Under the pieces are notes generated by a model. That model was not told where the DNA came from and ran no database searches. It saw nothing but the letters and a program-made list of their open reading frames with translations. Positions 33,501 to 43,559 of a stretch of 64,000 nucleotides of DNA are shown in pieces. Both the position numbers and the translations under genes were made by a program. Position 1 is the stretch's first letter. Each line of letters begins with the position of its first letter. Origin of the DNA: Sclerotiophoma versabilis (lineage: Eukaryota > Ascomycota > Dothideomycetes > Pleosporales > Didymellaceae); NCBI GenBank assembly GCA_012274445.1, contig JAAROD010000007.1:770850-834849 (forward strand). The letters run 5' to 3'.

Positions 33501-35483
33501 GTGTCGATAGCTAGCGTAATGAGTTCCGGTAAAGAACCAAGAGTGCTCTCCAAAGCACCGAACATGCCCATGCTGACGAAGGCGACCGAAGGCGAGAGAG
33601 TACCGTTCATCAGAACGTACACTGTAAGAGACGTTGCTGACAAGACTACCTGACCAAGAACCCAACACCCAAATAATGCACTATCGACCAAAAAGTATTT
33701 CCAGAGTGTCTGTAGCTCCATGTTTCTGAGTGCGAGGATCTTCTCTTCCCATTGTTGCTCAAAGGCAGACAGTTTGATCTGCCGAAGTCCAAGGAGAACT
33801 TCGTTGAGTTTGACCAGCTTGGCGTCCCTTAATTGCATTAAAGCCTTAGACTGAGTCAGAAGTAGCTTCGAAAGCCATGTGCTAGCAGGCAAGACAAGCA
33901 GCCACGCTGAAATCCCTGCGGTGAACGGGACCCAATCTATTAGTTGCACGAGAACAACAGAGAAAACAATGAGCTTGAGTATTCCGTTGATAATCAAGAA
34001 CTGGAATTGGAGGAAATGTGCGACTCGGTCTATGTCGATGCCGACGAGGTTTACAATAGCCTGGCGAGCTAGATAGGCATCCAGGTTTACTGTTGATGTG
34101 CCGCGTGATTCGTCTATTAGACCGATTTTGGAACTACTGGAAGTTTGTGCGCTCCGTGGGCGTTCGTTAGTCGTCTTGATATCCTTTCGTCGAAGGGATT
34201 TAGCGAAAACAAGACTTGTCAGTTGCGCACGGATCGGTATCGATAGCTCTGAGGCAGAGCACCAGAAAAGCCACCCTTCCATCCACTAGATATATGAACG
34301 ACAAAGTCAGTATTGCGGCGATCCTCGAGCGCATGGATGGGGAAAGTGATCTTACCGAGTCGATCAAGTTGAAGGTCGCGATCCCAAAAACTAGACCCAG
34401 TAGCTCTAGTCGATGGGACATATTCGATTCGCGACTCTCAAGAACTTTGAGAGTCCGTAGCATAGTCCAGTACGGCATGATGTTTACCAGACATCGTACT
34501 ATTGTGACTAGCCATGACTGAACAAGTTTGCCTTTGTATTCACACACCAAAGAACGTAGAAGCGTGGAACCAGGCTTGAAGCCATCGTACTGCCTGCTCA
34601 AATCGTTCGCCCGGAGTTTCTGATCGGCATAAGGAATCTCAGCGGGATCGAGATCGTTCTTGACAGATGCTTGCTGAAGAAGTGGCTCGATCCAACTCCA
34701 CGTGTATCTGCATAGTGCGGAAACGGTTCTTTGACGGTCGACTTTGCAGCCTTGGAACACTACATCAGGCCTGCGAGGGAGACTGACACTAGAAATAGCC
34801 AGGGCAAGGCTTGCTATACTGCTGGAGATCCAAGCGGTAGTGATTGGGATCTCGTAGGTGTCGTGTCTTGAGGTATATTGCGCGGACTTCCAGGACGATG
34901 AAAGGCAGAGGACGATAGCGGATGCTAGGAGCAGCAGTCCAAGGTTGTAAGATATGATTGAAGATCTAGTCGCGGCAATACAGCCTCCGTGGATAAGAAC
35001 GACTCCCTGAATGACAGTGGGTTAGTAAGCATATTCCAGTGCGGTATTCACACTTACCCAGGAGCTGGCCATAACACCCGTTTCTAATTTTCGATCGTAG
35101 TTGCTTCCTCCTAAGAACTCGAATAAGAATATGCAGACAGATACTACAACCCCCAAAGTTGAGAAAAGAAGAATGTAGGTCTTGCAGCGTCGATTTGAAA
35201 ACGCAGTAATACTTTCGGGTGTACCGCAACCATCAACGTCTTCATAAAATTGATTGATGGACCTCTGATTTCGTGATTGAACAAATGCGATAGCTATACC
35301 TGGTAAGCATAGTGACGAAATTGTCACGAAAGCTATACATCCAAGCGGAAGATGAAACAGGTGACTCATCGTGGCAGAGGATTGTGTCAATGGAATGCTT
35401 TTGTGCCAGTTTCTGCTACGCGAAGAGGAGAATGAGGGACGATAATGCAGCAATTTCATCGGAAAAGGCTGGGTTGACGGCAA
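30539..35483 (-). CDS. ABC transporter, full-length ABCC (multidrug-resistance-associated) type
   Basis: Five exons on the minus strand (35483-35058, 35006-34356, 34285-32437, 32388-31166, 31105-30539) join in frame to about 1,571 codons; a start at 35369 (M-S-H-L-F-H-L) would give 1,533. Introns of 48-80 nt have GTAAGT-like donors. Order: an N-terminal membrane segment set (TMD0), TMD1, NBD1, TMD2, NBD2. NBD1 has Walker A G-K-T-G-S-G-K-S, signature L-S-G-G-Q and a variant Walker B ending M-E-D in place of the usual D-D. NBD2 has G-R-T-G-A-G-K-S, L-S-Q-G-Q, I-F-D-E-A-T-S-A-V-D and H-R-L-S-T-I. Degenerate NBD1 with intact NBD2 is usual for ABCC exporters. It sits beside the ATP-grasp gene, same direction, and may export the cluster product. 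Confidence 0.9.
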
Positions 35484-36278
35484 CAGTATTAATAGATGGT
35501 AAGATTAACAGCCTTAGCCGAGGAACGGCATAAAAGGTCCATCCATGACACAAATAGAACAAGTGAGGACCAACTGCTAAGGCTGACGACATCATGAGTC
35601 TGTGTTACATCAAGAAACGCACAGATTTGATGTGGGTCTTCGACGTAGTGGAAATCTTGATAGACTTGTTTAACAAGATAGATTTCATCAATACGGATGT
35701 AACGATATCAGGAATAAAATCTAGGTGTAACAGCTCAGCCGGCCGTGCATCTTCTGCAATCTGTTCGCCGTCTACACCCGCCCACTGGAATCTCCGCCCA
35801 GGCATTATACTGTACGAGGTTAGCTTCGATTCGCATAAACAGACGAGTCAAAACTGATCGTATCACACCTGCACGCCTGAACACAGACGCTAGAGCCAGG
35901 AACGGAAGAATGAGGGCGGGTATTCGCCTTCCGAACCCGGTTCGTCGTCCATCACGACACCCTGGGGCCCCTACTGAGACAGCGCATTCCGCTAATACTA
36001 TCTCGTCCCAAACACGGATCTCAGTTCTCATCTTCGATATACAGATCTGAAGATTACAGAAAGGATCGTAGGGGGCTACTTTGGAGCACATCCCCACTAC
36101 AGAGTCTGCCGCGGTTTCGTAGGTACTATAGACACCTATATTTACGTATACAGGGCCTCTGCGCAACACCCAAGACGCAAAATGAAGACAGTGATTAGTG
36201 AATAGTAGCTCTGATTTATGGTGTATGGTTGATAGACGAAGCCACTTTCTCCGTGATTGTGCGAAGGTGTGCAATTTT
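35484..36278. promoter_or_regulatory. Intergenic region upstream of the ABC transporter gene
   Basis: It contains the transporter promoter and the 3' end of the ATP-grasp gene. A minus-strand open stretch at 35735-36334 (199 codons) overlaps the ATP-grasp 3' end, is Arg/Cys-rich without family features, and is probably chance. Confidence 0.4.
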
Positions 36279-37889
36279 TCAGTGTTGTCGAATAACAGAA
36301 CATATCCAAGATCCACCGGAGCTGACTGCAACAATCCGACCTCGACTCGCTCGCCAAGTCCCCAAGCCTAGCAGCTGTCCATTTGCCACATGGTATGTTC
36401 CCACTAAAGGATATCGATCCGTTACTCCGGAAGACTCTAACATCAGATCATATTGTCGGGGAACGACGCGTCGTTGTACCACAGCGCTAGCATGGAGATT
36501 TTTAGGTTCCAGGGCTTGCAGCCTTTGCAACTCCGTCACCCATTCACGAGGGTCAAGATCCTCGCCGAACATGATACCGTCGCCTTTGCCGCTACGAAAT
36601 GGTTTGAGTATGTACTCGTTGTGTAGGAGTATGGAGTTGCGGGAGTCCTGAAGTAAACACTCCATTTCTGGTGACTTTGGCAGGATTGTGTTTACAATTC
36701 CTCGCTCTAAAGCATCAGCATGAGTCTTGCTCAGTACCTGACGAGCCGTCATGTTGGATATTTCCTGACGGATGATACCAAGCATGCGCTTGTCGTGAAC
36801 CAGGAGTATAGTACGCATGTCATTAAAACAGCATAGGCTAATTTGACGCAGCATCTCTGGCGCAAGAGTAGCTAGCTCGCGTTGATGCAATTCCAGACCG
36901 ACCTGGCGAATCTCTTCAAGAATTTCCCCATCATGGACGAATGATGCGGAAGCATCCTGAAGGCTGGTCGCAGCTCTTTCATCTGGTGAGATACAGAAAA
37001 GCCGATAGCCAGTTGTACTCTGAGGGTCGGGTAGCAATCGAAGCTCTTTAGGAGTTATGAGCTTGGGTTTGGTTCCAAAGCGTTTCCAAACGGCGTCGAT
37101 GAACATGTGGATATCGATCCCAGCTTCCTCTCCTTTGAGAAGATGTAACGGAAGATCAGGCTGGAAGAGATCGAGCAGTCCATCGAAGATCTAGTGTGAA
37201 TTAGTCTGCGTTGGCAATGATGTTGTATACAATGTCATCAGCTGTCATACCTTTCTGGGGTTTGTAGCATTAACAAGATTCGCGTTTCCAGCACTGGCAA
37301 CTTTCAGGACTTCGCCTGTGGCTTGTTGACCATAGGCTTCATGCATGAATCCATTGAAAGAGAAACGAGCATTGATTTCCGTGATGACGAAATTTTCTTC
37401 AACGACCGCACCATTCTGGGTCATTGGGCGGTCCTCTACCAGAAAGTCTGGCCTCCAAGAACCCATGCACTCGGAGAACTTCTGTAAAGTCCCTTTAGAG
37501 ACTTGGACATCTATCCACTATCATGCCGTTAGCTAGGTAGCAGTCTTGAATAAGATACCTACTCTTAAGAGTTCTTCTTCATCTTTTTCTAATGGCATGC
37601 GCTCTGGAAATCGTGCTCCTAAATCAGACCACCACCGGCCCACAACATCGTTGATTGCGATAGTAAGTGCCTCGTGCAGAGTTTCTAATTGTTGCTGATG
37701 AAACCTGCTGATCAGAATTGGCATAGGACAGCCAGCCCGATAGGAATCCTTATGCCAGAGATGAGCCGGACACATGTCCAGTAGCGAGGCGCGTAGTCTC
37801 TCGTACTGGCATGCCAGTACGGCATCATTGGTTTCGAGACCAAGGTCAGTGATGCCAACGTGAGTCTGCTGGAGTGAAGTGACGCTCAT
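36279..37889 (-). CDS. Circularly permuted ATP-grasp ligase
   Basis: Three exons on the minus strand (37889-37563, 37517-37251, 37190-36279) give 501 residues; introns are 45 and 60 nt. The N-terminal half has S-W-R-P-D-F-L (129-135) and the acidic I-T-E-I-N-A-R-F (154-161), where Glu156 and Asn158 look like the Mg-binding E-x-N of ATP-grasp enzymes. The nucleotide-binding Lys and glycine loop come later (Y-I-L-K-P-F-R-S-G-K-G-D-G-I, Lys394), with V-V-Q-R-R-V (435-440) and a C-terminal S-S-G-G-S-W. Mg motif before Lys/Gly loop is the reverse of the classical order and fits the circularly permuted ATP-grasp group. Such enzymes join a carboxylate to an amine through an acyl phosphate. Substrates are unknown. 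The gene diverges from the dioxygenase gene across 0.6 kb. Confidence 0.78.
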
Positions 37890-38491
37890 GGTGCATGCGA
37901 TTTACTCAGGATGTGGTAATGGCGGCGAAAGGCAATCTTTATCAGAGGTTGTGCAGAACTTTCAATATTCAAAATAGAGAGCACCGGTAACGTACAGTGA
38001 GCTTTGACTGCTTACGGATAGGTCAGGGAGTGCGGTAAGAAGCTGTCCACTCGCCCCCACTTGACAGGACCATAGCCCGCACTGCATGCACAAAGTATTG
38101 CCAGGTTCTATCTCGAGACAGAGCTAAATCTTTTATCATTAGTCATCACGCTGCAGGGTGATGTGGCTTCGCATTCAAGCCGAATTAATAAAAAAGTAGG
38201 TTTGACTTTGACGCCTTCATTGGATTCATTCGACATAGGAATCACGCGTGACATTGGCTTTTATTCAATCTTTGGAAGCAGTACCAATGGCACACACTGT
38301 GGGGCCTTGACACTGTTATTCCCTGTCTGTCTGAAATACGCTTTCCTCAATGAACATTAGAGGCAAAAGATCAACCCCCCCCCCCCCCCTCAGTGAATAG
38401 CAGGCATCCAAACCGTCACCGGTATAAATAGGTCACTCAGGTGTAGAAGTCTGAGTTTTCTCCCAAACCTCGTCTTTAAAGGTCTTCTAAG
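37890..38491. promoter_or_regulatory. Shared divergent promoter of the ATP-grasp and dioxygenase genes
   Basis: A 602-bp region lies between two divergent starts (37889 minus, 38492/38501 plus). TATAAATA at 38423-38430 is about 70 nt before the dioxygenase start. A run of 15 C sits at 38375-38389. Head-to-head arrangement suggests joint control. Confidence 0.55.
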
Positions 38492-39454
38492 TTGTTTGTC
38501 ATGTTACGAAGTTTGCGCCCAATTCGTTGTACTCGTCCTGGAATAAATTCCCCTTGCAGCGGCGGCTCTGCTTCCAGCCTTTCACGGCAACATGGGTCCC
38601 TCACAGTCAAAGATCCTCGACTTCCTGCCAAATCCTCCCGTACTATACCGCAGATCATAGTACCAGAGCTTAGCTACACCAGGAAGCCCCTTCATGTTGC
38701 CCAGGTCGCCGAACATCTCCGAGAACTAGGCATACTCAAGGTCAGCCTCCAGTTTCCAGATCCAGAAAGCAAGTACCTCGAACAAATGATCGCCTCTTTG
38801 CATGAGAATCACGGACATAAGCTCCCGATCAGTCACAGCGCCCTTCGAGGTGCATTTTGGGATGTCCGCCCCACCACCACAAATTTTCAAGCCGGGAATT
38901 GTCAGGCGCGGTCGGAAACCAAAGAAGAATTCCCCTGGCACACAGACTGCAGTTATGAAGACCACCCACCGAGGTACTTTGCTCTACATGTACTGCAGCA
39001 CGATCGCTATGGTGGTGGGTCGCTATCCGTGATGGGCGTTAAGAGACTGTGCGAGCACCTATCGCTGACGACCCGGACCTCTTTAAGTCTTCCGGAATAC
39101 CAAATCAAGGTTCCACCCGAGTTTATCAAGATCCCTGACCAACGATCCATCCGCGCCAGCATATTGGTGGCGGATGATGAATGCGACGAAGTGCTCATTA
39201 GGTACCGGAAGGATCTCTTGGGCGCGTTAAGCCAGAGAGCATCCCACGCCTTGGAAGAATTGGAAACAGTATTGAGAGAAGGAAGCGTCCAATCGGGTCT
39301 GAGTCTGCAACTCTCAGCGGAAGACCTGCCCAAAGGCTCTGTGATTTTTATCGACAACCGCAGGTGGTTGCACGCTAGAAATCGCATAAGCGATGAGGAG
39401 CGTCATCTCCGTCGCGTGCGATGGGATGCGGTACCTTTTGAGCGTCATTTCTAG
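38492..39454 (+). CDS. Fe(II)/2-oxoglutarate-dependent dioxygenase, TauD/TfdA family
   Basis: Single exon, 320 codons (317 from the second Met at 38501). The iron ligands are visible: F-P-W-H-T-D (His150, Asp152) and the distal His294 in R-W-L-H-A-R-N; an Arg in H-L-R-R-V-R (307-310) should bind the 2-oxoglutarate carboxylate. Length and the F-x-W-H-T-D … W-L-H-x-R spacing fit TauD-like enzymes, which hydroxylate, desaturate or epoxidise small amino-acid or sulfonate substrates. A Ser/Arg-rich N-terminal extension of about 40 residues precedes the fold and might be a mitochondrial leader. Next to an ATP-grasp ligase and an adenylating enzyme, a tailoring role in a secondary pathway is more likely than taurine use; that is inference from context. 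Confidence 0.85.
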   Translation: MFVMLRSLRPIRCTRPGINSPCSGGSASSLSRQHGSLTVKDPRLPAKSSRTIPQIIVPELSYTRKPLHVAQVAEHLRELGILKVSLQFPDPESKYLEQMIASLHENHGHKLPISHSALRGAFWDVRPTTTNFQAGNCQARSETKEEFPWHTDCSYEDHPPRYFALHVLQHDRYGGGSLSVMGVKRLCEHLSLTTRTSLSLPEYQIKVPPEFIKIPDQRSIRASILVADDECDEVLIRYRKDLLGALSQRASHALEELETVLREGSVQSGLSLQLSAEDLPKGSVIFIDNRRWLHARNRISDEERHLRRVRWDAVPFERHF

Positions 39455-39990
39455 AAGAGACTTATGTCTGTATGTACGGATCAATTGATCTTCAATAGTC
39501 CATAGTCTATATTATGGGAAGAACACCGCACACTTTGAAGTGAACGTCGCTCAGTTGCAGTATGTTGTGTAAGAGTTCAACGTATGGAATACATAATTCG
39601 ATACTAACTGCCTATTCAAGCACGAGTAGGGTGCAAGAATCGAGAATGCCGTACTTCGCTGATGTCCGAGTGGCGAGATCTTTGTCACAAAGTGGATCCG
39701 AAAACTTGGCAAGGAATAGCAAAGAAGCAGTGGGCACAATGGATTAAGTTACTACATTGACCCATGCGTCGCGGGATCTCCGCAACTAAAGCTGCAGGTT
39801 GGGAAATTATTCTGCAAGTAATACGAGAAGGGTGTTACCCCGCATTCGGACTCTGATATCCCGAGATACTGAACCTCTGAGGGAGCCTGATCCCTGCTAT
39901 TGATGAAGAACTTTTGGCCATAAACATCGTACGCATGGAAATCAGAAGTTGCAGTCTTTCTTCTACAAATCGACTAAACCGACTTCCATC
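39455..39990. promoter_or_regulatory. Intergenic region between dioxygenase and adenylase genes
   Basis: No gene recognised; it should contain the terminator of the dioxygenase gene and the promoter of the co-directional adenylase gene. Confidence 0.35.
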
Positions 39991-41488
39991 ATGTTGTCTG
40001 AAGATACCTTTACGTTGACAGATATATTAGCGGTAGCTAAAATCCATCCCTTCTATGCCCTCAATGTCAAATACCCGCCAAATGCAGACATCATCCGTAC
40101 GGCTCGGGAAAGAGCGTCTGTAGACACAGCGGAGTCAGATCTGAAGTCACATCCGGCCCTGTGGAGAAGTAGTCTGTGAGGGCCCGAGAGTTCGTAAGTT
40201 TCCAGACGAAGCTCCAGACTGACTATCTATAGCTACAGCACAATCCACCGGCTGTTAGAGGATACGAATCCTGATAATGGATTTCGCCGTGGCGTTTACA
40301 CAAGCATCACCGGAGGTGGGAGTGGCTCGAGACCAATACTCTTTCTGACCGATGTCCAAGAGAACCGTCAAGCTAGGGCAAGTTTCGGCCGATTCATTCG
40401 CAGAATGGGGTTATTGTCAAGTTCAGATTGGGTAGTCACAACACATACCAGTGGGGAACTTTACAGGTTCGCAATTCCCTTGATCACACCCCTGGTCTGA
40501 TACTAATAGCTATGCCAGGTCTCTAGATCTGACATCAGAATGTTTTGAGAACGCCGGGGCATCCGTCCTTGCCGCCGGGCATATCATGTCACCGACCGAA
40601 GTTGTTCAACTCATGATCATCTACCATGCAACTGTGTTAAGCGGCGAATCCAGTCAGATTTTGTCCATCGTACACTACATCTCCACGATGCCCTCAGAAG
40701 AGCGTGCCCAGTTCAAGGTGGACAGGATCATTTACACCTCCGAGGGTCTTACCCCATCGCAAAGGGCACACATCTACGAAGTCCTTGGACATATTCAGAT
40801 CTACTCTATCTTGGGTAGCGCGGAGGCAGGACCGTATGCTGTCAGTTGTCCCCAGTTCACTGGAAGCCACTGGGCTACTGCATCATACGAAGACTTTGTC
40901 TTCGATACACGGATGACTAGGATTGAGATTCTCCCACTTTCATTCTCAGAGCACGATTCTTCTTGTGAGCCCGTGCCAGACGGCGAGCTGGGTATCGTTG
41001 CACAGACATCTTTGACGCGTCTACGCAACCCTCTCGTGCGATACATCACTGGGGATGTTGGGTCAGTTCACGGCCTTCCTGAAAATACCAGACCCATAAT
41101 TCATGAACAGGACCGAGATCACCTGCGAGTCCTTCGTTTGCAGGGAAGAGACCGCCGATTCAGCTTCGAGTGGGATGGAAACTACCTCGAGTTCAGTGGG
41201 CTGAAGGCATTGATGAATGGTCCTCAGTCCGGGGTTGTGCTGTGGCAAGTTTTACTGGACAAAATCGAGCCCTCATTGGAAGGGTCTCTCGAACTGCGCA
41301 TTCTTCGCTCCAGCCAGAGCAGCGATGCAATGTCTGAGAAGGATCTGATTCACCATATTGAATTTTTCTTCCATGTATGCCCACCAAATCGGCATCGATT
41401 CAAATTAGTGTTTTTACGAGACGGCAAGATGTTTCAGCGAAGTAACGGGGGAAGGAAACTAGTTCAATTTGTGAACAACTACAACTAG
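39991..41488 (+). CDS. PaaK-like adenylate-forming enzyme (stand-alone acyl-AMP/CoA ligase)
   Basis: Three exons (39991-40175, 40233-40466, 40519-41488) around introns of 57 and 52 nt give 462 residues. An in-frame ATG at 39949 would add 14 residues. The P-loop-like S-I-T-G-G-G-S-G-S-R-P is at 86-96, the adenylate motif Y-S-I-L-G-S-A-E-A-G-P at 235-245, and R-Y-I-T-G-D at 313-318. These are the A3-, A5- and A7-type motifs of the phenylacetate-CoA ligase (PaaK) branch of the ANL superfamily. No carrier protein or condensation domain follows, so it works as a free-standing activating enzyme that makes an acyl-AMP from an unknown acid. Gene order beside the dioxygenase and ATP-grasp genes suggests the same pathway. 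Confidence 0.85.
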
Positions 41489-42722
41489 CTGAATTTCAAG
41501 CGCAGTCTCACGGGGTTCTAGGCCCCTGTAGTGGAGGCTCAAGTCTGTCAACATACTCTTGAAAAATCTGCATACTACTTGCTGTCAGTAGGTAATCGTT
41601 CAACGGTCACTATGTCTCTGTTTTCCATTCGCTTCTTGGCAAAGCCACCTTTTTCTCACCGCACACATCAATAAAAGCATTTCGTATGTCGCAAAGAGTG
41701 TCGGAGATGCTCGGCATATACAGTGCTACCCCGCGGTCTGGTACCAAGGGGAATACTAGGTTTTTGAGTTACTACAAAGAATCGTTTAGATATTTTACCC
41801 ATCTTGCACGACACAAGAAGGACTATCAAAGTCGCACTCATGAGAGGAACTGTATATTACACGGATGTGCATAAGCACAGCAACATTTGACGCACGCCAC
41901 GTCACAATTTCTTTTGGATTCCTGCACCGCATCCTGCACCGCAATTCATAAATCGCGCACATGGCGCGATTTCTGATTGACACGATGCAGTCAAGAATTT
42001 ATGCAAGCGGGGCTTACAACGATAGTCCAATTTCCAACCCTGTGGGCTCTCTTTAATTTACTTTGCACGAATAGCAGTCCAAAGCTACACCCTTGGCCGG
42101 TTACGGTATGGCACGGCACGGCACGGTCCGGTGCGACCCAGGATCAGTAAGACTTACTGATCACCAGATGCCAAGTTTTGTGACGACATCGGCGAACTAC
42201 TCGCCAATACTTGGTGCTCACAGAACAGGTCAATAGCCCAATTTAGGGTTGTCGCTTTCAATAACGAAAATAAAAGCGATAGTATTTAGCACTGAAGATA
42301 ACTTAAGTCCTCTGTACTATATGCATCGCTCTACCTCCAAGCAACACTCACGTTTAGGGCCCGACTCGTGTTTTTCCTACGGTTCGGCCGGCTCCTGTTT
42401 CCACTTTGGGCCTTAGCCCGGTTCCTACCCCTTTTATCCCCTGTTTAGGCTTAGCTTAACCCCCTAGCGATACTAATGGACATACTTAAGAACTTCGCCT
42501 GCAATAGTAATACTGCATTATGACTGTCTTTGCATGTATCTACGAGTCTTTAAGCGGGAGGCTGTACCTGTACCAGTCCGCCTGTTCTGCCATGCCTAGA
42601 AAACCTGTCCCCACTAGTGACTATCTACACAACTGATCTAACTAAGGGCTAGCTTCTTGAAAGCGTGTCCTCGTCTTCCTTGTAGAATGTTTATACTAAG
42701 GATTCAGCAGAGAAACAGGTAA
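41489..42722. other. Intergenic region, edge of the intact gene island
   Basis: No intact gene seen. It holds a perfect inverted repeat (gatcagtaag, one spacer base, cttactgatc) at 42142-42162, preceded by tandem ggcac units at about 42111-42126. Confidence 0.4.
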
Positions 42723-43200
42723 ATGTGCGGCTTTGCTGAAGAAGAGCCTTTATTTGCGCTGTTGCTCATTGCTAACAACCCACAGCCAGCTGAGCAAGAG
42801 ATCCTGAGCGTTATCTCCCACCTTAAGCAGTTTAAGCACCTGCTGTGTAGCCTATGCAAGAGCTTCGTGCCGTATAAGACGCTCTATTACCATCTCTGCC
42901 ATCATTACAATATCCGTCACGCGCTTTGCAAGGCCATTGTCTCTAAGTACGATAACGTGTCTGTGTCCCAAACTAACGCAGATGTCACGCCTCTCCTAGC
43001 TAGGACACCTCTGTTAGAGTGCCTACCGTCGCCAGAGCATAGATACTTCTGCCTACACTGCGATTACACAACCGTTAATTAGGGCTTGCTCCTGCACTAC
43101 TTTCAAAAGACACTGTGCGATAGAGGGCGTCAGACCTGTAACAATCTATCCTAAATAGGTAGTTGCAGTGTACCTTCACTGGAGTTACAGCTTTAGTTTT
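42723..43200 (+). pseudogene. N-terminal zinc-finger-like fragment of a subtelomeric DUF3505/TLH-helicase-type gene
   Basis: A 119-codon open stretch (42723-43082) contains L-L-C-S-L-C-K-S-F-V-P followed by Y-Y-H-L-C-H-H-Y-N (a C-x2-C … H-x3-H pattern) and later Y-F-C-L-H-C-D-Y-T-T. This pair of finger-like units resembles the N-terminus of fungal DUF3505 proteins and of telomere-linked RecQ helicases. The frame stops at TAG 43080, where a Gln codon would fit, and residual similarity continues for about 100 nt. No helicase motifs follow, so it is a truncated fragment. Confidence 0.5.
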
Positions 43201-43386
43201 GTTAGTGATAACAGCTACAGGACACTAGCGTATTTTCAGTCACAACGTACGCTGGAATACTTTTCAGTTGTACACTGGAATTCTATTTAAAAGTCCGTTC
43301 AAGCTGAAATGCAGACAACACTCTTACAGCACTTAACTCTGTTATCTATGCAACCCCTAGAATTATTATCTACTTAATTAGTAGTG

Positions 43387-43426
43387 TTAGGGTTGGTGCT
43401 TGTAGTTAGGGTTAGTTAGGGTTAGG
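43387..43426 (+). repeat. Short interstitial telomeric repeat
   Basis: TTAGGG-type units at 43387-43392 and 43406-43426, same orientation as the true telomere. May mark an old telomere junction between the subtelomeric gene relics on either side. Confidence 0.6.
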
Positions 43427-43559
43427 CTAGTGCGCAGAGGACTAGGGCCGCGCTGCATTACTATAACAGAACAACTCTATAAATATTAATATAAGAAAGT
43501 GAACACACTTACTGCACAGCACAGAATAAAAAATTGTAGTACGCTATTTACCTTAAAAA

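Noticed and set aside
35735..36334. 199-codon minus-strand open stretch
   Set aside because: Overlaps the ATP-grasp 3' end, Arg/Cys-rich composition, no domain; best explained as chance.
39949..39990. Upstream ATG of the adenylase gene
   Set aside because: It adds only 14 residues without family features; the ATG at 39991 is preferred, though 39949 cannot be excluded.
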